Below are positions 36,404 through 45,593 of a DNA stretch of 64,000 nt, one piece after another. The notes under the pieces were generated by a model that had not been told where the DNA came from, did not search any database, and saw only the letters and a list, made by a program, of their open reading frames with translations. The translations under genes and the position numbers were made by a program. Source of the stretch: Ruminococcus flavefaciens FD-1. Lineage in GTDB: Bacteria; Bacillota; Clostridia; Oscillospirales; Ruminococcaceae. Within the stretch, counting starts at the first letter, position 1, and every line of letters begins with the position of its first letter. The DNA is taken from positions 1 through 64,000 of the forward strand of contig ACOK01000108.1 of the NCBI GenBank assembly GCA_000174895.1, written 5' to 3'.

Positions 36404-36671
36404 AGGTTATATCAACACCTTCGAGGAAATCTATGATCCCGAAAAGGACGAGCCGCAGGTAGCGGAAGCACCGAAGGAACAGCCCGCACTGAAGAATGAA
36501 GAACCGACTGTTACCTTCGTGCAGCTTCGCAGCCGTCTGTCCGAGATCAGCCGCAGCGGGCATACAGCAGAGGTCAAAGATTTGATTTCAAAGTACGGAG
36601 CAGACAAGCTCTCGGATATTGCCGAGTCCGACTACGCTGCGGTGCTTGCAGAAGCGGAGGGATTGATATGA
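36324..36671 (+). CDS. Phage early protein of unknown function
   Basis: A 115-residue protein with a helical N-terminus, an acidic central linker and a C-terminal 40-residue helical region (SEISRSGHTAEVKDLISKYGADKLSDIAESDY). Homologues are, as I recall, misannotated in phages as rRNA biogenesis protein rrp5. AAAGGAGG precedes the ATG and the stop overlaps the DUF2800 start by 4 bases. A single-stranded DNA or recombination accessory role is possible but unproven. Confidence 0.7.
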   Translation: MEPMMKIINALAALTAALQEYTAQTTEGYINTFEEIYDPEKDEPQVAEAPKEQPALKNEEPTVTFVQLRSRLSEISRSGHTAEVKDLISKYGADKLSDIAESDYAAVLAEAEGLI

Positions 36672-37783
36672 GTGGTCATGCACTTTTATCGCCTTCCAGC
36701 AGCGAAAGGTGGATTAACTGTCCACCATCTGCAAAGGAAAACGCTGTCGGTGACACTGGCAGCAGCTATGCTCAGCAAGGCACAGACGCACACGCTCTCT
36801 GTGAGTACAAGGTCAAGAAGGCACTTGGCTTCAAGGTGCGCGATCCTACTGATGAGCTGGAGTATTTCGATGAGGAAATGGCGGAATGTACCGATGCTTA
36901 CTGCGAATTCGTCATGGAGCAGGTTCAGGCGGCAAAGGAAACCTGCGCTGATCCGCTGGTTCTGGTCGAACAGCGCCTTGACTTTACTCGTTGGGTAGCT
37001 GAGAGTTTCGGAACGGCAGACTGTATTGTTGTCGCAGACGGCGTTATGACTGTAATTGACTTCAAATACGGGCTTGGTGTCCTCGTTGAAGCGGAGAATA
37101 ACAGCCAGATGCGTATGTATGCGCTGGGCGCTCTCAATCTCTTTGAGTCTCTATATGACATCAATACTGTTCGCATGATTATCTTTCAGCCTCGCCGGGA
37201 TAACGTCAGCACTGCAGAGGTCACAACTGAAGAACTGCTGCGCTGGGCTGACGAGGTACTTATTCCTGCTGCAGCGCTTGCGGCTACCGGCGAGGGAGAG
37301 TATAGTGCGGGAAAACACTGTCAGTTCTGCAGAATCAAAGCAACCTGCCGAAAACGGGCAGAGTACAACCTGCAACTGGCACAGTACGACTTTGCAGTTC
37401 CGGATACTCTTGCCGACGATGAGATCAGCATGATACTTGATCGCGCTGATACATTTATCGGCTGGGTGAATGATGTGAAGGAGTACGCACTCGAACAGGC
37501 TATCAGCGGAAAATGCTATCCCGGCTTCAAGGTCGTGGAAGGACGCAGCAATCGCAGATACACAGACACTGATGCCGTAGCAGCGGCGGTCACCGAGGCG
37601 GGATATGATCCATTTGAAAAGAAGCTCATGGGCGTAACCGCTATGACAAAGTTGCTCGGTGCTAAAAAGTTCAACACCCTGCTTGGCTCTCTGATCGAGA
37701 AGCCGAAGGGAAAACCTACACTTGTACCAGAGTCGGACAAGCGTCCGGCGTGGACTATCGACGATTTTAAGGAGGAAAATTAA
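36668..37783 (+). CDS. DUF2800 PD-(D/E)XK nuclease (Cas4/RecB-like)
   Basis: A 371-residue protein with the family opening HALLSPSSSERWINCPPS, nuclease core TADCIVVADGVMTVIDFKYGLGV (motifs II-III: D and DFK), QMRMYALGAL, and an Fe-S type cysteine set at the C-terminus (GKHCQFCRIKATCRKR). It fits a phage recombination exonuclease in a replication module with the DUF2815 protein next to it. Confidence 0.88.
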   Translation: MSGHALLSPSSSERWINCPPSAKENAVGDTGSSYAQQGTDAHALCEYKVKKALGFKVRDPTDELEYFDEEMAECTDAYCEFVMEQVQAAKETCADPLVLVEQRLDFTRWVAESFGTADCIVVADGVMTVIDFKYGLGVLVEAENNSQMRMYALGALNLFESLYDINTVRMIIFQPRRDNVSTAEVTTEELLRWADEVLIPAAALAATGEGEYSAGKHCQFCRIKATCRKRAEYNLQLAQYDFAVPDTLADDEISMILDRADTFIGWVNDVKEYALEQAISGKCYPGFKVVEGRSNRRYTDTDAVAAAVTEAGYDPFEKKLMGVTAMTKLLGAKKFNTLLGSLIEKPKGKPTLVPESDKRPAWTIDDFKEEN

Positions 37784-37784
37784 A

Positions 37785-38351
37785 ATGGCAAAGTTCGTAA
37801 ATCCCACAAAAGTTATCACAGGCAAGAATACTCGCTTCAGCTATCTCGTAGTCAATGAGCCGAAGGCGATCAACGGTGGCACACCTAAGTACAGCGTGTC
37901 TCTCATCATTCCCAAGACTGATACCGTGACCATTGAAAAGATCAAGGCAGCAATTCAGGCAGCATATGAGGAAGGGCAGTCCAAGCTCAAGGGCAACGGC
38001 AAATCAGTCCCCGCGCTCAAGGTGCTGAAGACTCCGCTGCGTGACGGAGATGAGGAACGTCCGGATGATGAGGCATACGCTGGCTGCTACTTCATCAATG
38101 CCAACAGTGCAACCAAGCCCGGTGTCGTCGATGCCGACTGTCAGCCAATCCTCGATACCAGCGAGCTTTACTCTGGTATCTACGGCAGAGCTTCCATCAA
38201 CTTCTATGCCTTCAATACCAACGGAAACAAGGGCATTGCCTGCGGACTGAACAACCTTCAGAAGATCCGTGACGGTGAGCCTCTAGGCGGCAAGAGCCGT
38301 GCTGAGGATGATTTCAGCGATGACGATGATGACGACGATTTTCTTTCATGA
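37785..38351 (+). CDS. DUF2815 phage single-strand DNA binding-like protein
   Basis: A 188-residue protein with the DUF2815 pattern (MAKFVNPTKVITGKNTRFSY, SVSLIIPKTDTVTIEKI, GIYGRASINFYAF, GIACGLNNLQKI) and an extremely acidic tail of consecutive Asp residues, as in single-strand binding proteins. GGAGG lies 10 bases before ATG 37785. It works with the DUF2800 nuclease and the polymerase in phage replication. Confidence 0.85.
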   Translation: MAKFVNPTKVITGKNTRFSYLVVNEPKAINGGTPKYSVSLIIPKTDTVTIEKIKAAIQAAYEEGQSKLKGNGKSVPALKVLKTPLRDGDEERPDDEAYAGCYFINANSATKPGVVDADCQPILDTSELYSGIYGRASINFYAFNTNGNKGIACGLNNLQKIRDGEPLGGKSRAEDDFSDDDDDDDFLS

Positions 38352-38360
38352 GGTGACAAC

Positions 38361-38474
38361 ATGAGTACTATATTATCAATGATTATGTGTGTATGCGGCA
38401 GTATCATGATGATCTGCTGGACGATTATTTCGCTCAGTATCCTGATCGATCATTTTAAGAACCGTAAAAAGTAA
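38361..38474 (+). CDS. Small membrane protein (37 aa)
   Basis: ATG 38361 follows AGGTGA. The product is one hydrophobic helix (MCVCGSIMMICWTIISLSIL) ending in a basic NRKK tail. It lies between the DUF2815 and polymerase genes on the same strand. The role is unknown. Confidence 0.55.
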   Translation: MSTILSMIMCVCGSIMMICWTIISLSILIDHFKNRKK

Positions 38475-38539
38475 TAATGCTATGTCGGGAGGGCGACTGA
38501 CGGTTTGACCGTCCGGGTGGGTTCTAAGGAAGTGTAACC

Positions 38540-40516
38540 ATGAAAACCATAGAAATTGATCTGGAGACTCGGAGTGACCGTGACATCACTAAGTGTGGTG
38601 TGTACGCTTACGCCGATTCTCCGTATTTTGCTATCACGCTGATGAGCGTTTCGATTGATGACGGTGCAGTGCAGCTCTACGATCTGGCGAACGGCGACCG
38701 CGTACCCGAAGATATCCTGACTGCACTTGTGGACGAGTCCGTGGTCAAGAGAGCCTTCAACGTCAACTTCGAGCGTGTATGTCTTTCCAGATATCTACGT
38801 GAGGAATATCCTCAGATTTTCCGCAGCTACAGCATTGATGCCGATACCGTCGGCGATTATCTCAGTCCGGTCGGCTGGCAGTGTACCATGATCCATTGCA
38901 GGACGCTCGGTCTGTCATCGACGCTTGCCTCTGCCGGTGCTGCTCTGAAGCTGGAACAGCAGAAGATGCCGGAGGGCAAGGCGCTCATCAAGTATTTTTG
39001 TGTTCCCTATGATACCGTTGACGGCATTCCGCAGTTCCACAGTCCTGCCGATGCACCGGAGAAGTGGGAAACCTTCAAAGCATACAACAAACAGGATGTG
39101 GAGGCGGAGCTTGCCATCGACCGTAGGCTCTCCCGTTTTCCCGTGCCAGATTTTATATGGGAACAGTTTTATCTCGATCAAGAGATCAACGATCGCGGCA
39201 TCCGTGTTGACATGGAACTGGTTGAGGCAGCGCTGACGCTGGATGCACAGGCGAAGGCAACGCTGTCGTCGGAAATGCGCAGGCTTACTGGCATTGAGAA
39301 TCCGAATTCCGTGTATCAGCTTCTGGAGTGGCTCGGTGAACAGGGATATAAGTCGGACTGTCTGGATAAGGCGGCTGTGAAGGAACTGCTCAAAACAGTG
39401 AAAGATCCGGTGAAGTCAGTGCTGGAGCTTCGACTCATGCTGTCAAAGTCCAGCGTCAAGAAGTATCAGGCGATGCAGACAGCAGCCTGCTCGGATTCCA
39501 GAGCGAGAGGGATGTTCAGTTTTTATGGTGCATCTCGTACCGGACGCTGGGCGGGACGCATTATACAGTTGCAGAACCTACCGCAGAACCATATTCCGGA
39601 TCTGACGGAAGCGAGAAATACCGTCAAGTACGGCTATTACGATGAGGTCGAGATGTTCTACGGGGATGTGCCTGATACGCTGTCGCAGCTCATCCGCACG
39701 GCATTTGTGCCTCGTCCGGGATATAAGTTCATTATCGCTGACTTCTCCGCAATAGAAGCCCGCGTTATAGCATGGCTTGCGGGAGAAAAGTGGCGTATGG
39801 ACGCCTTTGCGAACGGTGCGGATATATACTGCGCATCGGCATCAAAGATGTTTGGTGTTCCGGTCGTAAAGCATGGTGTAAACGGTGAACTGAGACAGAA
39901 AGGTAAAGTGGCGGAACTTGCCTGCGGTTACGGCGGCAGCGTCGGAGCCATGAAAGCGATGGGTGGTGATGCCCTGAACCTTTCTGATTCAGAGCTGAAG
40001 CAGATCGTGACCGACTGGAGGGATGCCTCACCGAATATCGTAAAGTTCTGGTGGACTGTCGATGATGCTGTCAAGAAAGCGATCAAGCAGAAAATAACCA
40101 CAGAAACGCACGGATTGCAGTTCAGCTACCAGAGTAAGATGCTTTTTATCACGCTGCCTTCTGGTCGGAAGTTATGCTACGCTCACCCGCAGATCGGCGA
40201 GAACCAGTTCGGAGGAGAGTCTGTGACATATATGGGCGTAGGAGCATCGAAAAAGTGGGAACGCATCGAGAGCTACGGTCCGAAGTTCGTCGAGAACATC
40301 GTGCAGGCGGTAGCCCGTGATCTGCTTATGTTCTCTATGCAAACTATGCGCTGCTGTTTTATCGTCGGTCACATACACGACGAAATGATTATTGAAGCTG
40401 ACCGCAGGATGTCTCTTGATGAGGTTTGCCGACAGATGGAAAGAACACCTGCATGGGCGGAAGGTCTGCTCCTGCGTGCGGACGGATATGAATGCGAATT
40501 TTACAGAAAGGACTGA
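38540..40516 (+). CDS. Phage family A DNA polymerase with 3'-5' exonuclease
   Basis: A 658-residue polymerase. The exonuclease domain begins at once (EIDLETRSDRDITKCGVYAY, Exo I DxE), and the polymerase domain has motif A IIADFSAIEARVIAWLAGE near 400, motif B (ELRQKGKVAELACGYGG) and motif C VGHIHDEMIIE. It is shorter than bacterial PolA and lacks the 5' nuclease, the usual phage form. A small hairpin (GACGG/CCGTC) precedes the ribosome site. Confidence 0.95.
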   Translation: MKTIEIDLETRSDRDITKCGVYAYADSPYFAITLMSVSIDDGAVQLYDLANGDRVPEDILTALVDESVVKRAFNVNFERVCLSRYLREEYPQIFRSYSIDADTVGDYLSPVGWQCTMIHCRTLGLSSTLASAGAALKLEQQKMPEGKALIKYFCVPYDTVDGIPQFHSPADAPEKWETFKAYNKQDVEAELAIDRRLSRFPVPDFIWEQFYLDQEINDRGIRVDMELVEAALTLDAQAKATLSSEMRRLTGIENPNSVYQLLEWLGEQGYKSDCLDKAAVKELLKTVKDPVKSVLELRLMLSKSSVKKYQAMQTAACSDSRARGMFSFYGASRTGRWAGRIIQLQNLPQNHIPDLTEARNTVKYGYYDEVEMFYGDVPDTLSQLIRTAFVPRPGYKFIIADFSAIEARVIAWLAGEKWRMDAFANGADIYCASASKMFGVPVVKHGVNGELRQKGKVAELACGYGGSVGAMKAMGGDALNLSDSELKQIVTDWRDASPNIVKFWWTVDDAVKKAIKQKITTETHGLQFSYQSKMLFITLPSGRKLCYAHPQIGENQFGGESVTYMGVGASKKWERIESYGPKFVENIVQAVARDLLMFSMQTMRCCFIVGHIHDEMIIEADRRMSLDEVCRQMERTPAWAEGLLLRADGYECEFYRKD

Positions 40517-40520
40517 GGTT

Positions 40521-40673
40521 ATGAAATACAGTATTGAATGGTTTTATGCGCTGGTCAGCGGAAAGCTGGTCAAGCCGGAGAACGTATTCGTGAAATGCCC
40601 CCGCTGTGGGAAGCTCTGTAATAAGTGCTGCGACAGGAAGCCCTGCGGGAGAAACGAGGTCAAGCATGGCTGA
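40521..40673 (+). CDS. Small cysteine-rich phage protein (50 aa)
   Basis: ATG 40521 lies 4 bases after the polymerase stop, within CTGAGGTT spacing. The product contains a zinc-ribbon-like cluster (VKCPRCGKLCNKCCDRKPCG). It overlaps the next gene by 8 bases. The function is unknown; it may bind nucleic acid or the polymerase. Confidence 0.65.
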   Translation: MKYSIEWFYALVSGKLVKPENVFVKCPRCGKLCNKCCDRKPCGRNEVKHG

Positions 40674-41094
40674 TTTCTATAACAACGAGGGATACGCCAG
40701 TCCGACGGAGTACGAGGCTTTCGCGAACATCGAGCGAGAGGAGAAGGCTGCGGCAAAAGCTGCCGCATTCCGCCCGGTCGTGTATATCTGTTCGCCTTAT
40801 TCCGGAGATACGGAGAAAAACGTAGAAAACGCTAAGAGATACAGCCGTTTTGCTGTTGACCGGCACTATCTACCGATCACGCCTCACATCTACTTTACGC
40901 AGTTCATGGATGATAATATCCCGGAGGAACGGGATACAGCCATATTCATGAACTGGGTACTGATGAGTAAGTGCGTGGAGTTGTGGGTGTTCGGTGATAT
41001 TATCAGCTCCGGCATGAAAGCAGAGATCGAACGGGCAAAGCGTAAACACATGAAAATTCGCTATTTCAGCGAGGAACTGGAGGAAACAACATGA
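40666..41094 (+). CDS. Phage DUF4406/DUF7768-type protein (deoxyribosyltransferase-like fold)
   Basis: A 142-residue protein with the pattern VVYICSPYSGDTEKNVENAKRY, TPHIYFTQFMDD, MSKCVELWVFGDIISSGMKAEIERAK, resembling the nucleoside 2-deoxyribosyltransferase fold. Such proteins sit in phage replication modules and may act on nucleotides. ATG 40666 is chosen because the conserved fold begins 20 residues later and the longer frame overlaps the preceding gene. Confidence 0.8.
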   Translation: MADFYNNEGYASPTEYEAFANIEREEKAAAKAAAFRPVVYICSPYSGDTEKNVENAKRYSRFAVDRHYLPITPHIYFTQFMDDNIPEERDTAIFMNWVLMSKCVELWVFGDIISSGMKAEIERAKRKHMKIRYFSEELEETT

Positions 41095-43313
41095 AATTCA
41101 CCTTGCACACTGCCGACTGTACCGGCAACCCCAAAAACACTTTATACCCGAATCAGAAAGTAATTACTTCGGAGGCAGACCTCAAGAAAGCTGTCGCCAG
41201 CGATCATGTATGCGCCAAATACGAAAACGATACCCGCTGTGATGCAAACTTTCTGTTTTCCGACGTCGTACCGATGGACTGTGATAATGACCACAGTGAT
41301 AATCCCGATGAATGGATCACTCCGGAGAAACTCGGTGAAATGCTCGGCGATGTTGCATTCGCAGTCACATACAGTCGCCATCATAATCTTGCAAAGGGCA
41401 CTGTAACAGCCCGTCCTCGTTTCCATGTCTTTTTCCCGACCTCGCCATGCAAGGATGCTGTATTTCATAAAGCTATCAAAGCACGTATCTATAAGGAGCT
41501 GTCATTCTTTGACGGCAATGCGCTGGATGCGTCAAGATTCTTGTTCGGATCGAACGGTGATGTTGTCTGGCATGAAGGCAGTCTTACTATAGAGGACTGG
41601 CTGCAGCTTATGAAATCGAACCGCAGTATTCCGGAAGGGCAGCGCAACAGTACTATGTCACGTATCGCGGGCAGGCTGGTCAAGCGTTTCGGTGTGACAG
41701 AGGAAGCTCATGCGAAGTTTCTGGAAAAGGCTGCAGAATGTGATCCGCCCCTCGATGATGATGAACTTGAAAGCATCTGGCAGAGCGCTTGTAAGTTCGG
41801 TACTAAGGTCACATCACAGGAAGGCTATGTTCCACCTGAAGAATACGGGGAGGAGCCGATGATACCGGACGACTTTTCTGATGTCGGCGAAGCCCGTACT
41901 CTTGTCAACTGTTATGGTGATGAACTGGCGTTTACGATTGCTACCAACTATCTGCGCTATAACGGCACATACTGGGAGGAGTCGGAACAGGCAGCGGTAA
42001 TGGCAATGATCGAACACACCGACGTACAACTTGCGGAAGCGGACAAGCAGATCAGCGCTGCACTGGAGGCACTTGAAAAAGTAGGTATCAGCAAACAGGA
42101 TGCCGAAAAGGGCGGGAAGAAGTTTGAAAGTGATCTCGGCTTGGGAGAGATGAAGCTGTATTCCCGTATGAAACGTTATGATGTATTCCGTAAATTCGTC
42201 ATGAAATATCGTAATATCCGCAGCCTGAACAATGCGCTTGATGCAGCAAAGCCGCTGGTACTTCACAACCCGGAGCAGCTCGATGGTAATCCAATGCTGC
42301 TGAATACTCCCGGCGGTACCTATGACCTTGCCAAAGGACTTGACGGCTGGAAGGCAACCGATCCTGCTGACCTTATCACGAAGGTGACGACAGTTGTTCC
42401 GAATGGGGAGGGGCAGCAGCTCTGGGCAGATGCACTGCAGGTGTTCTTCTGCGGTGACCAGAGTCTGATCGACTACGTCCAGATGATCTGCGGTCTCTGT
42501 CTGATCGGAAAAGTATACACGGAAGCGATGATTATCGCATACGGAGACGGTAGAAACGGCAAGTCAACCTTCTGGAATGTAATTTACAAGGTGCTGGGCA
42601 GCTATTCCGGCAATATATCTGCCGATGCCCTGACTGTCAACTGCAAGCGTAACGTGAAACCGGAAATGGCAGAGCTGAAGGGCAAGCGCCTGATTATCGC
42701 GGCGGAGCTGCAGGAAGGAATGCGCCTGAACACTTCAGTTGTAAAGCAGCTTTGTTCGACCGATCCCATTTTCGCCGAGAAGAAGTTTAAGGCACCTTTC
42801 TCTTTCGAGCCGAGTCATACGCTGGTACTGTATACAAATCACCTGCCGAAAGTGGCAGCTTCCGACGATGGCACTTGGCGCAGACTGATAGTTATCCCCT
42901 TCCATGCGAAGATCGAAGGCTCTGCAGATATCAAGAATTATACGCAATACCTGATCGACAATGCAGGCGGATCGGTTCTGTCGTGGCTTATCGAGGGTGC
43001 CATGAAAGTGGTCGCCGCCGATTTCAAGGTAGACCGCCCACAATGTGTGCTGGACGCTATCGGAGCCTACCGTGACGGCAATGACTGGCTGGGAGCTTTC
43101 ATCAATGATTGCTGCGAAACAGATGCTTCCTATCAGGAGAAGTCCGGCGATCTGTATAAACGTTATCGTGAGTACTGTTCCGAATCCGGAGAGTATGTCC
43201 GCAGCACAACAGATTTTTATACTGCACTGGAGCAGGCAGGCTTTAAGCGTAAGAAAATGAACAGCGGAAAGTATATCGTGGGACTTTGTCTCAAATTTGA
43301 CTTTCTCGACTGA
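41091..43313 (+). CDS. P4/D5-family phage primase-helicase
   Basis: A 740-residue protein. The N-terminal third is a primase-like region (VVPMDCDNDHSDNP with acidic motif), followed by a linker and a D5 N-domain, and superfamily 3 helicase with Walker A IIAYGDGRNGKSTF near 485, KGKRLIIAAELQE (Walker B) and LVLYTNHLPKVAASDDGTWRR (sensor/arginine finger). It replaces separate primase and helicase in many temperate phages. The start overlaps the previous gene by 4 bases. Confidence 0.93.
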   Translation: MKFTLHTADCTGNPKNTLYPNQKVITSEADLKKAVASDHVCAKYENDTRCDANFLFSDVVPMDCDNDHSDNPDEWITPEKLGEMLGDVAFAVTYSRHHNLAKGTVTARPRFHVFFPTSPCKDAVFHKAIKARIYKELSFFDGNALDASRFLFGSNGDVVWHEGSLTIEDWLQLMKSNRSIPEGQRNSTMSRIAGRLVKRFGVTEEAHAKFLEKAAECDPPLDDDELESIWQSACKFGTKVTSQEGYVPPEEYGEEPMIPDDFSDVGEARTLVNCYGDELAFTIATNYLRYNGTYWEESEQAAVMAMIEHTDVQLAEADKQISAALEALEKVGISKQDAEKGGKKFESDLGLGEMKLYSRMKRYDVFRKFVMKYRNIRSLNNALDAAKPLVLHNPEQLDGNPMLLNTPGGTYDLAKGLDGWKATDPADLITKVTTVVPNGEGQQLWADALQVFFCGDQSLIDYVQMICGLCLIGKVYTEAMIIAYGDGRNGKSTFWNVIYKVLGSYSGNISADALTVNCKRNVKPEMAELKGKRLIIAAELQEGMRLNTSVVKQLCSTDPIFAEKKFKAPFSFEPSHTLVLYTNHLPKVAASDDGTWRRLIVIPFHAKIEGSADIKNYTQYLIDNAGGSVLSWLIEGAMKVVAADFKVDRPQCVLDAIGAYRDGNDWLGAFINDCCETDASYQEKSGDLYKRYREYCSESGEYVRSTTDFYTALEQAGFKRKKMNSGKYIVGLCLKFDFLD

Positions 43314-43348
43314 CACTTTCATCATACGGAAAACAACGTAAAATCGGG

Positions 43349-43457
43349 AAAGTGCCGGTCGGTGACACTCAAATACAGACTTTACGCACACGAGAGAGTT
43401 TTTATAATTTATCTCTCTATATAAGGTTTGCAAATGACCGTCACCGACCGGCACTTT
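43349..43457. repeat. 18-bp perfect inverted repeat enclosing a nested hairpin
   Basis: AAAGTGCCGGTCGGTGAC (43349-43366) and its exact complement (43440-43457) flank 73 bases that contain an inner GAGAGA/TCTCTC hairpin. It fills the gap between the primase-helicase and VRR-NUC genes. It could be an RNA structure, a protein-binding site or part of the phage origin. Confidence 0.75.
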
Positions 43458-43477
43458 TGTCAGGAAAGGTCGTATTT

Positions 43478-43759
43478 ATGCGAGAAAATGAAATTGAAAC
43501 GAAACTGGTCAAAGCCGTGAAAGCTCGCGGCGGAGTCTGCTGGAAGTTTGTATCTCCGGGCACAGCAGGCGTACCCGACCGAATTGTATTGATGCAGTCC
43601 GGCAGGATCGCTTTCGTAGAGGTTAAGGCTCCCGGAGAGAAACCGCGTCCGCTTCAGCGTGTGCGCATAAAACTACTGCGGCGGCTGGGCTTCAAGGTGT
43701 ATGTCCTTGACGGCGCGGAGCAGATTGGAGGTATCATTGATGAAATACAATCCGCATGA
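43478..43759 (+). CDS. VRR-NUC nuclease
   Basis: A 93-residue stand-alone VRR-NUC domain: ENEIETKLVKAVKARGG, WKFVSPGTAGVPDRIVL, then FVEVKAPGEKPRPLQ with the ExK catalytic pair and a C-terminal YVLDGAEQIGG. Phage versions act near the SNF2 helicase, as here (20-base overlap). ATG 43478 follows AGGAAAGG. Confidence 0.92.
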   Translation: MRENEIETKLVKAVKARGGVCWKFVSPGTAGVPDRIVLMQSGRIAFVEVKAPGEKPRPLQRVRIKLLRRLGFKVYVLDGAEQIGGIIDEIQSA

Positions 43760-44993
43760 TTATCAGAAATATGCGATCGACTTTATCGAGAAAAATCCGC
43801 AGGCAGCGGTATTGCTGGAATGCGGATTAGGGAAAACGAGCATTACACTTACAGCGCTGAACGACATGATGTTCGATCGCTTCGAGGTCAGAAAGGTTCT
43901 TATCATCGCACCGATCCGTGTATGCAAGAATAGCTGGGCAGCAGAGATCGGGAAGTGGGATCACCTGAAAGGGCTGACGTACAGTCTGGTTCTCGGAAAC
44001 CGTGAGCAGCGCCTTGCGGCTCTCCGGAAGAAAGCTGATCTGTATATCATCAACCGTGAGAACGTACAATGGCTTATTGAAGAAACCGGGATGCCGTTTG
44101 ACTTTGACATGGTGGTGATCGATGAGCTGAGTTCCTTTAAGAATCATCAGTCCAAGCGCTTCAAGGCGCTGCGGAAGGTGCGCCCGTTTGTGAAGCGTAT
44201 CGTCGGGCTGACCGGTACACCTTGCAGCAACGGTCTCATGGATCTGTGGGCGCAGTTCCGCCTGCTGGACAAGGGAGAGCGCCTCGGCAAAAGAATCGGG
44301 CAGTACCGTGACGCTTACTTCACCCCGGACTGGAACGGCTTTACCTATTCTCCCAGACCGGGTGCTGAAAAAGAAATATACGGCAAGATCGCAGACATCA
44401 GCATTTCTATGAAAACTACAGACCACCTGAAGATGCCAGAACTGGTATCCGTATCTGATCCGGTTATCATGTCGGAAGCAGAAATAAAAGCATACCGGAA
44501 GCTTGAAAAGGAATACACGCTTCCGCTGCTGCATGATGATGTCTCTGCCGCCAATGCCGCTGTTCTTTGCGGCAAGCTGGTACAGCTTGCAAGCGGATGT
44601 GTATATGATGACGGCGGTACTCCGAGCATCATTCATAACCGGAAGCTTGATGCGCTGGAGGATTTGTTGGAAGCGCAGAACGGGAAGCCGGTGTTGGTGG
44701 CGTACTGGTATCAGCATGAGCGAGAACGTATCAAGGCACGTTTCGACGTTCGTGAGATCAAGACCGATCAGGATATCGCCGACTGGAACGACGGCAAAAT
44801 ACCGGTCGCGCTGATACAACCATCCTCCGCCGGTCACGGTCTGAATCTTCAGGATGGTGGCAGCACGATCATATGGTTTACGATGCCGTGGTCGCTGGAA
44901 CTGTACCAGCAGACAAATGCCCGACTCTGGCGACAGGGACAGAATGCAGATACCGTTGTGATACATCATCTGACAGCAGCAGGGAACTATTGA
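43740..44993 (+). CDS. SNF2/DEAD-type phage helicase with frameshifted C-terminus
   Basis: A 417-residue helicase: Walker A LLECGLGKTSITL, DELSSFKN (motif II), GLTGTPCSNGLMDLWAQ (motif III) and QTNARLWRQGQ (motif VI). The frame stops at AAGNY, but the next frame continues at once as TIDEDIMDALESKDK and AAMMSAVKARLKG to a stop at 45076-45078, exactly the usual end of this family. One extra base in GGGAA near 44982-44986 explains it. The 31 lost residues lie outside the motor, so the protein may still work. Confidence 0.88.
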   Translation: MKYNPHDYQKYAIDFIEKNPQAAVLLECGLGKTSITLTALNDMMFDRFEVRKVLIIAPIRVCKNSWAAEIGKWDHLKGLTYSLVLGNREQRLAALRKKADLYIINRENVQWLIEETGMPFDFDMVVIDELSSFKNHQSKRFKALRKVRPFVKRIVGLTGTPCSNGLMDLWAQFRLLDKGERLGKRIGQYRDAYFTPDWNGFTYSPRPGAEKEIYGKIADISISMKTTDHLKMPELVSVSDPVIMSEAEIKAYRKLEKEYTLPLLHDDVSAANAAVLCGKLVQLASGCVYDDGGTPSIIHNRKLDALEDLLEAQNGKPVLVAYWYQHERERIKARFDVREIKTDQDIADWNDGKIPVALIQPSSAGHGLNLQDGGSTIIWFTMPWSLELYQQTNARLWRQGQNADTVVIHHLTAAGNY

Positions 44994-45074
44994 TGAAGAT
45001 ATCATGGACGCACTGGAAAGCAAGGATAAAACACAGGCAGCAATGATGAGTGCAGTGAAAGCGAGGTTGAAAGG

Positions 45075-45510
45075 ATGAAGGAATACTGGAACAAGATGGA
45101 GCAACTCCGCAAACGTATCGACCGGAAGATCCATGAGATACATCTGCTACGGCAGCGGGCGGAGGGGCATGAACGGCAGCGGCATCAACGATATGCCGAG
45201 AACGGTATCACCAGACCGCAGCAAAATGGAAGGCACTGTTTTCAAGATCATGGCGCTGGAACAGGATATACAGGAAACGCAGGCGGAGTACGATGCACTG
45301 CTTGCTGAAATGGAAACCCGCATCAAGATGGTTGAGGACGGCGATGCAAACGACCTTCTGCGGAAGCGTTACCTTGAATTCCTGCCGTGGTCAGAGATCA
45401 TGACGGAAATGGGATACAGCAAGTCCCACATGTTCCGTCTGCACAGCACAGCCGTAGCAGCCTTGAAAAGTTGGGACACCGTGGGACTTGAAAACACCGG
45501 TAATGTGTGA
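45075..45510 (+). pseudogene. DUF1492/ArpU-type late sigma-like regulator, frameshifted
   Basis: The N-terminal helices (MKEYWNKMEQLRKRIDRKI, HLLRQRAEG) are in one frame and the rest (MNGSGINDMPRT, KIMALEQDIQETQAEYDALL, RYLEFLPWSEIMTEMGYSKSHMFRLH) is one base off. The join falls at GGGG 45164-45167, as if a G had been added. Rejoined it is about 144 residues, normal for this family of phage transcription regulators with a C-terminal helix-turn-helix that turn on late genes. The start overlaps the true end of the helicase by 4 bases. Confidence 0.8.
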
Positions 45511-45535
45511 TATAATGTATAATAGAAGAAAATGT

Positions 45536-45570
45536 AAAAAGCCGTTGTGGATTACCGCAGCGGCTTTTGT
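45536..45570 (+). terminator. Rho-independent terminator
   Basis: AAAAGCCGTTG pairs with CAGCGGCTTTT with one mismatch, ending the replication operon. The next gene begins 24 bases later. Confidence 0.75.
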
Positions 45571-45593
45571 TATACCTGAAGGAGGTGTCGGCG

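Noticed and set aside
43827..45143. 438-codon minus-strand open frame over the SNF2 helicase
   Set aside because: The plus strand carries clear helicase motifs; the antisense frame is low-complexity with no family pattern and arises from codon bias.
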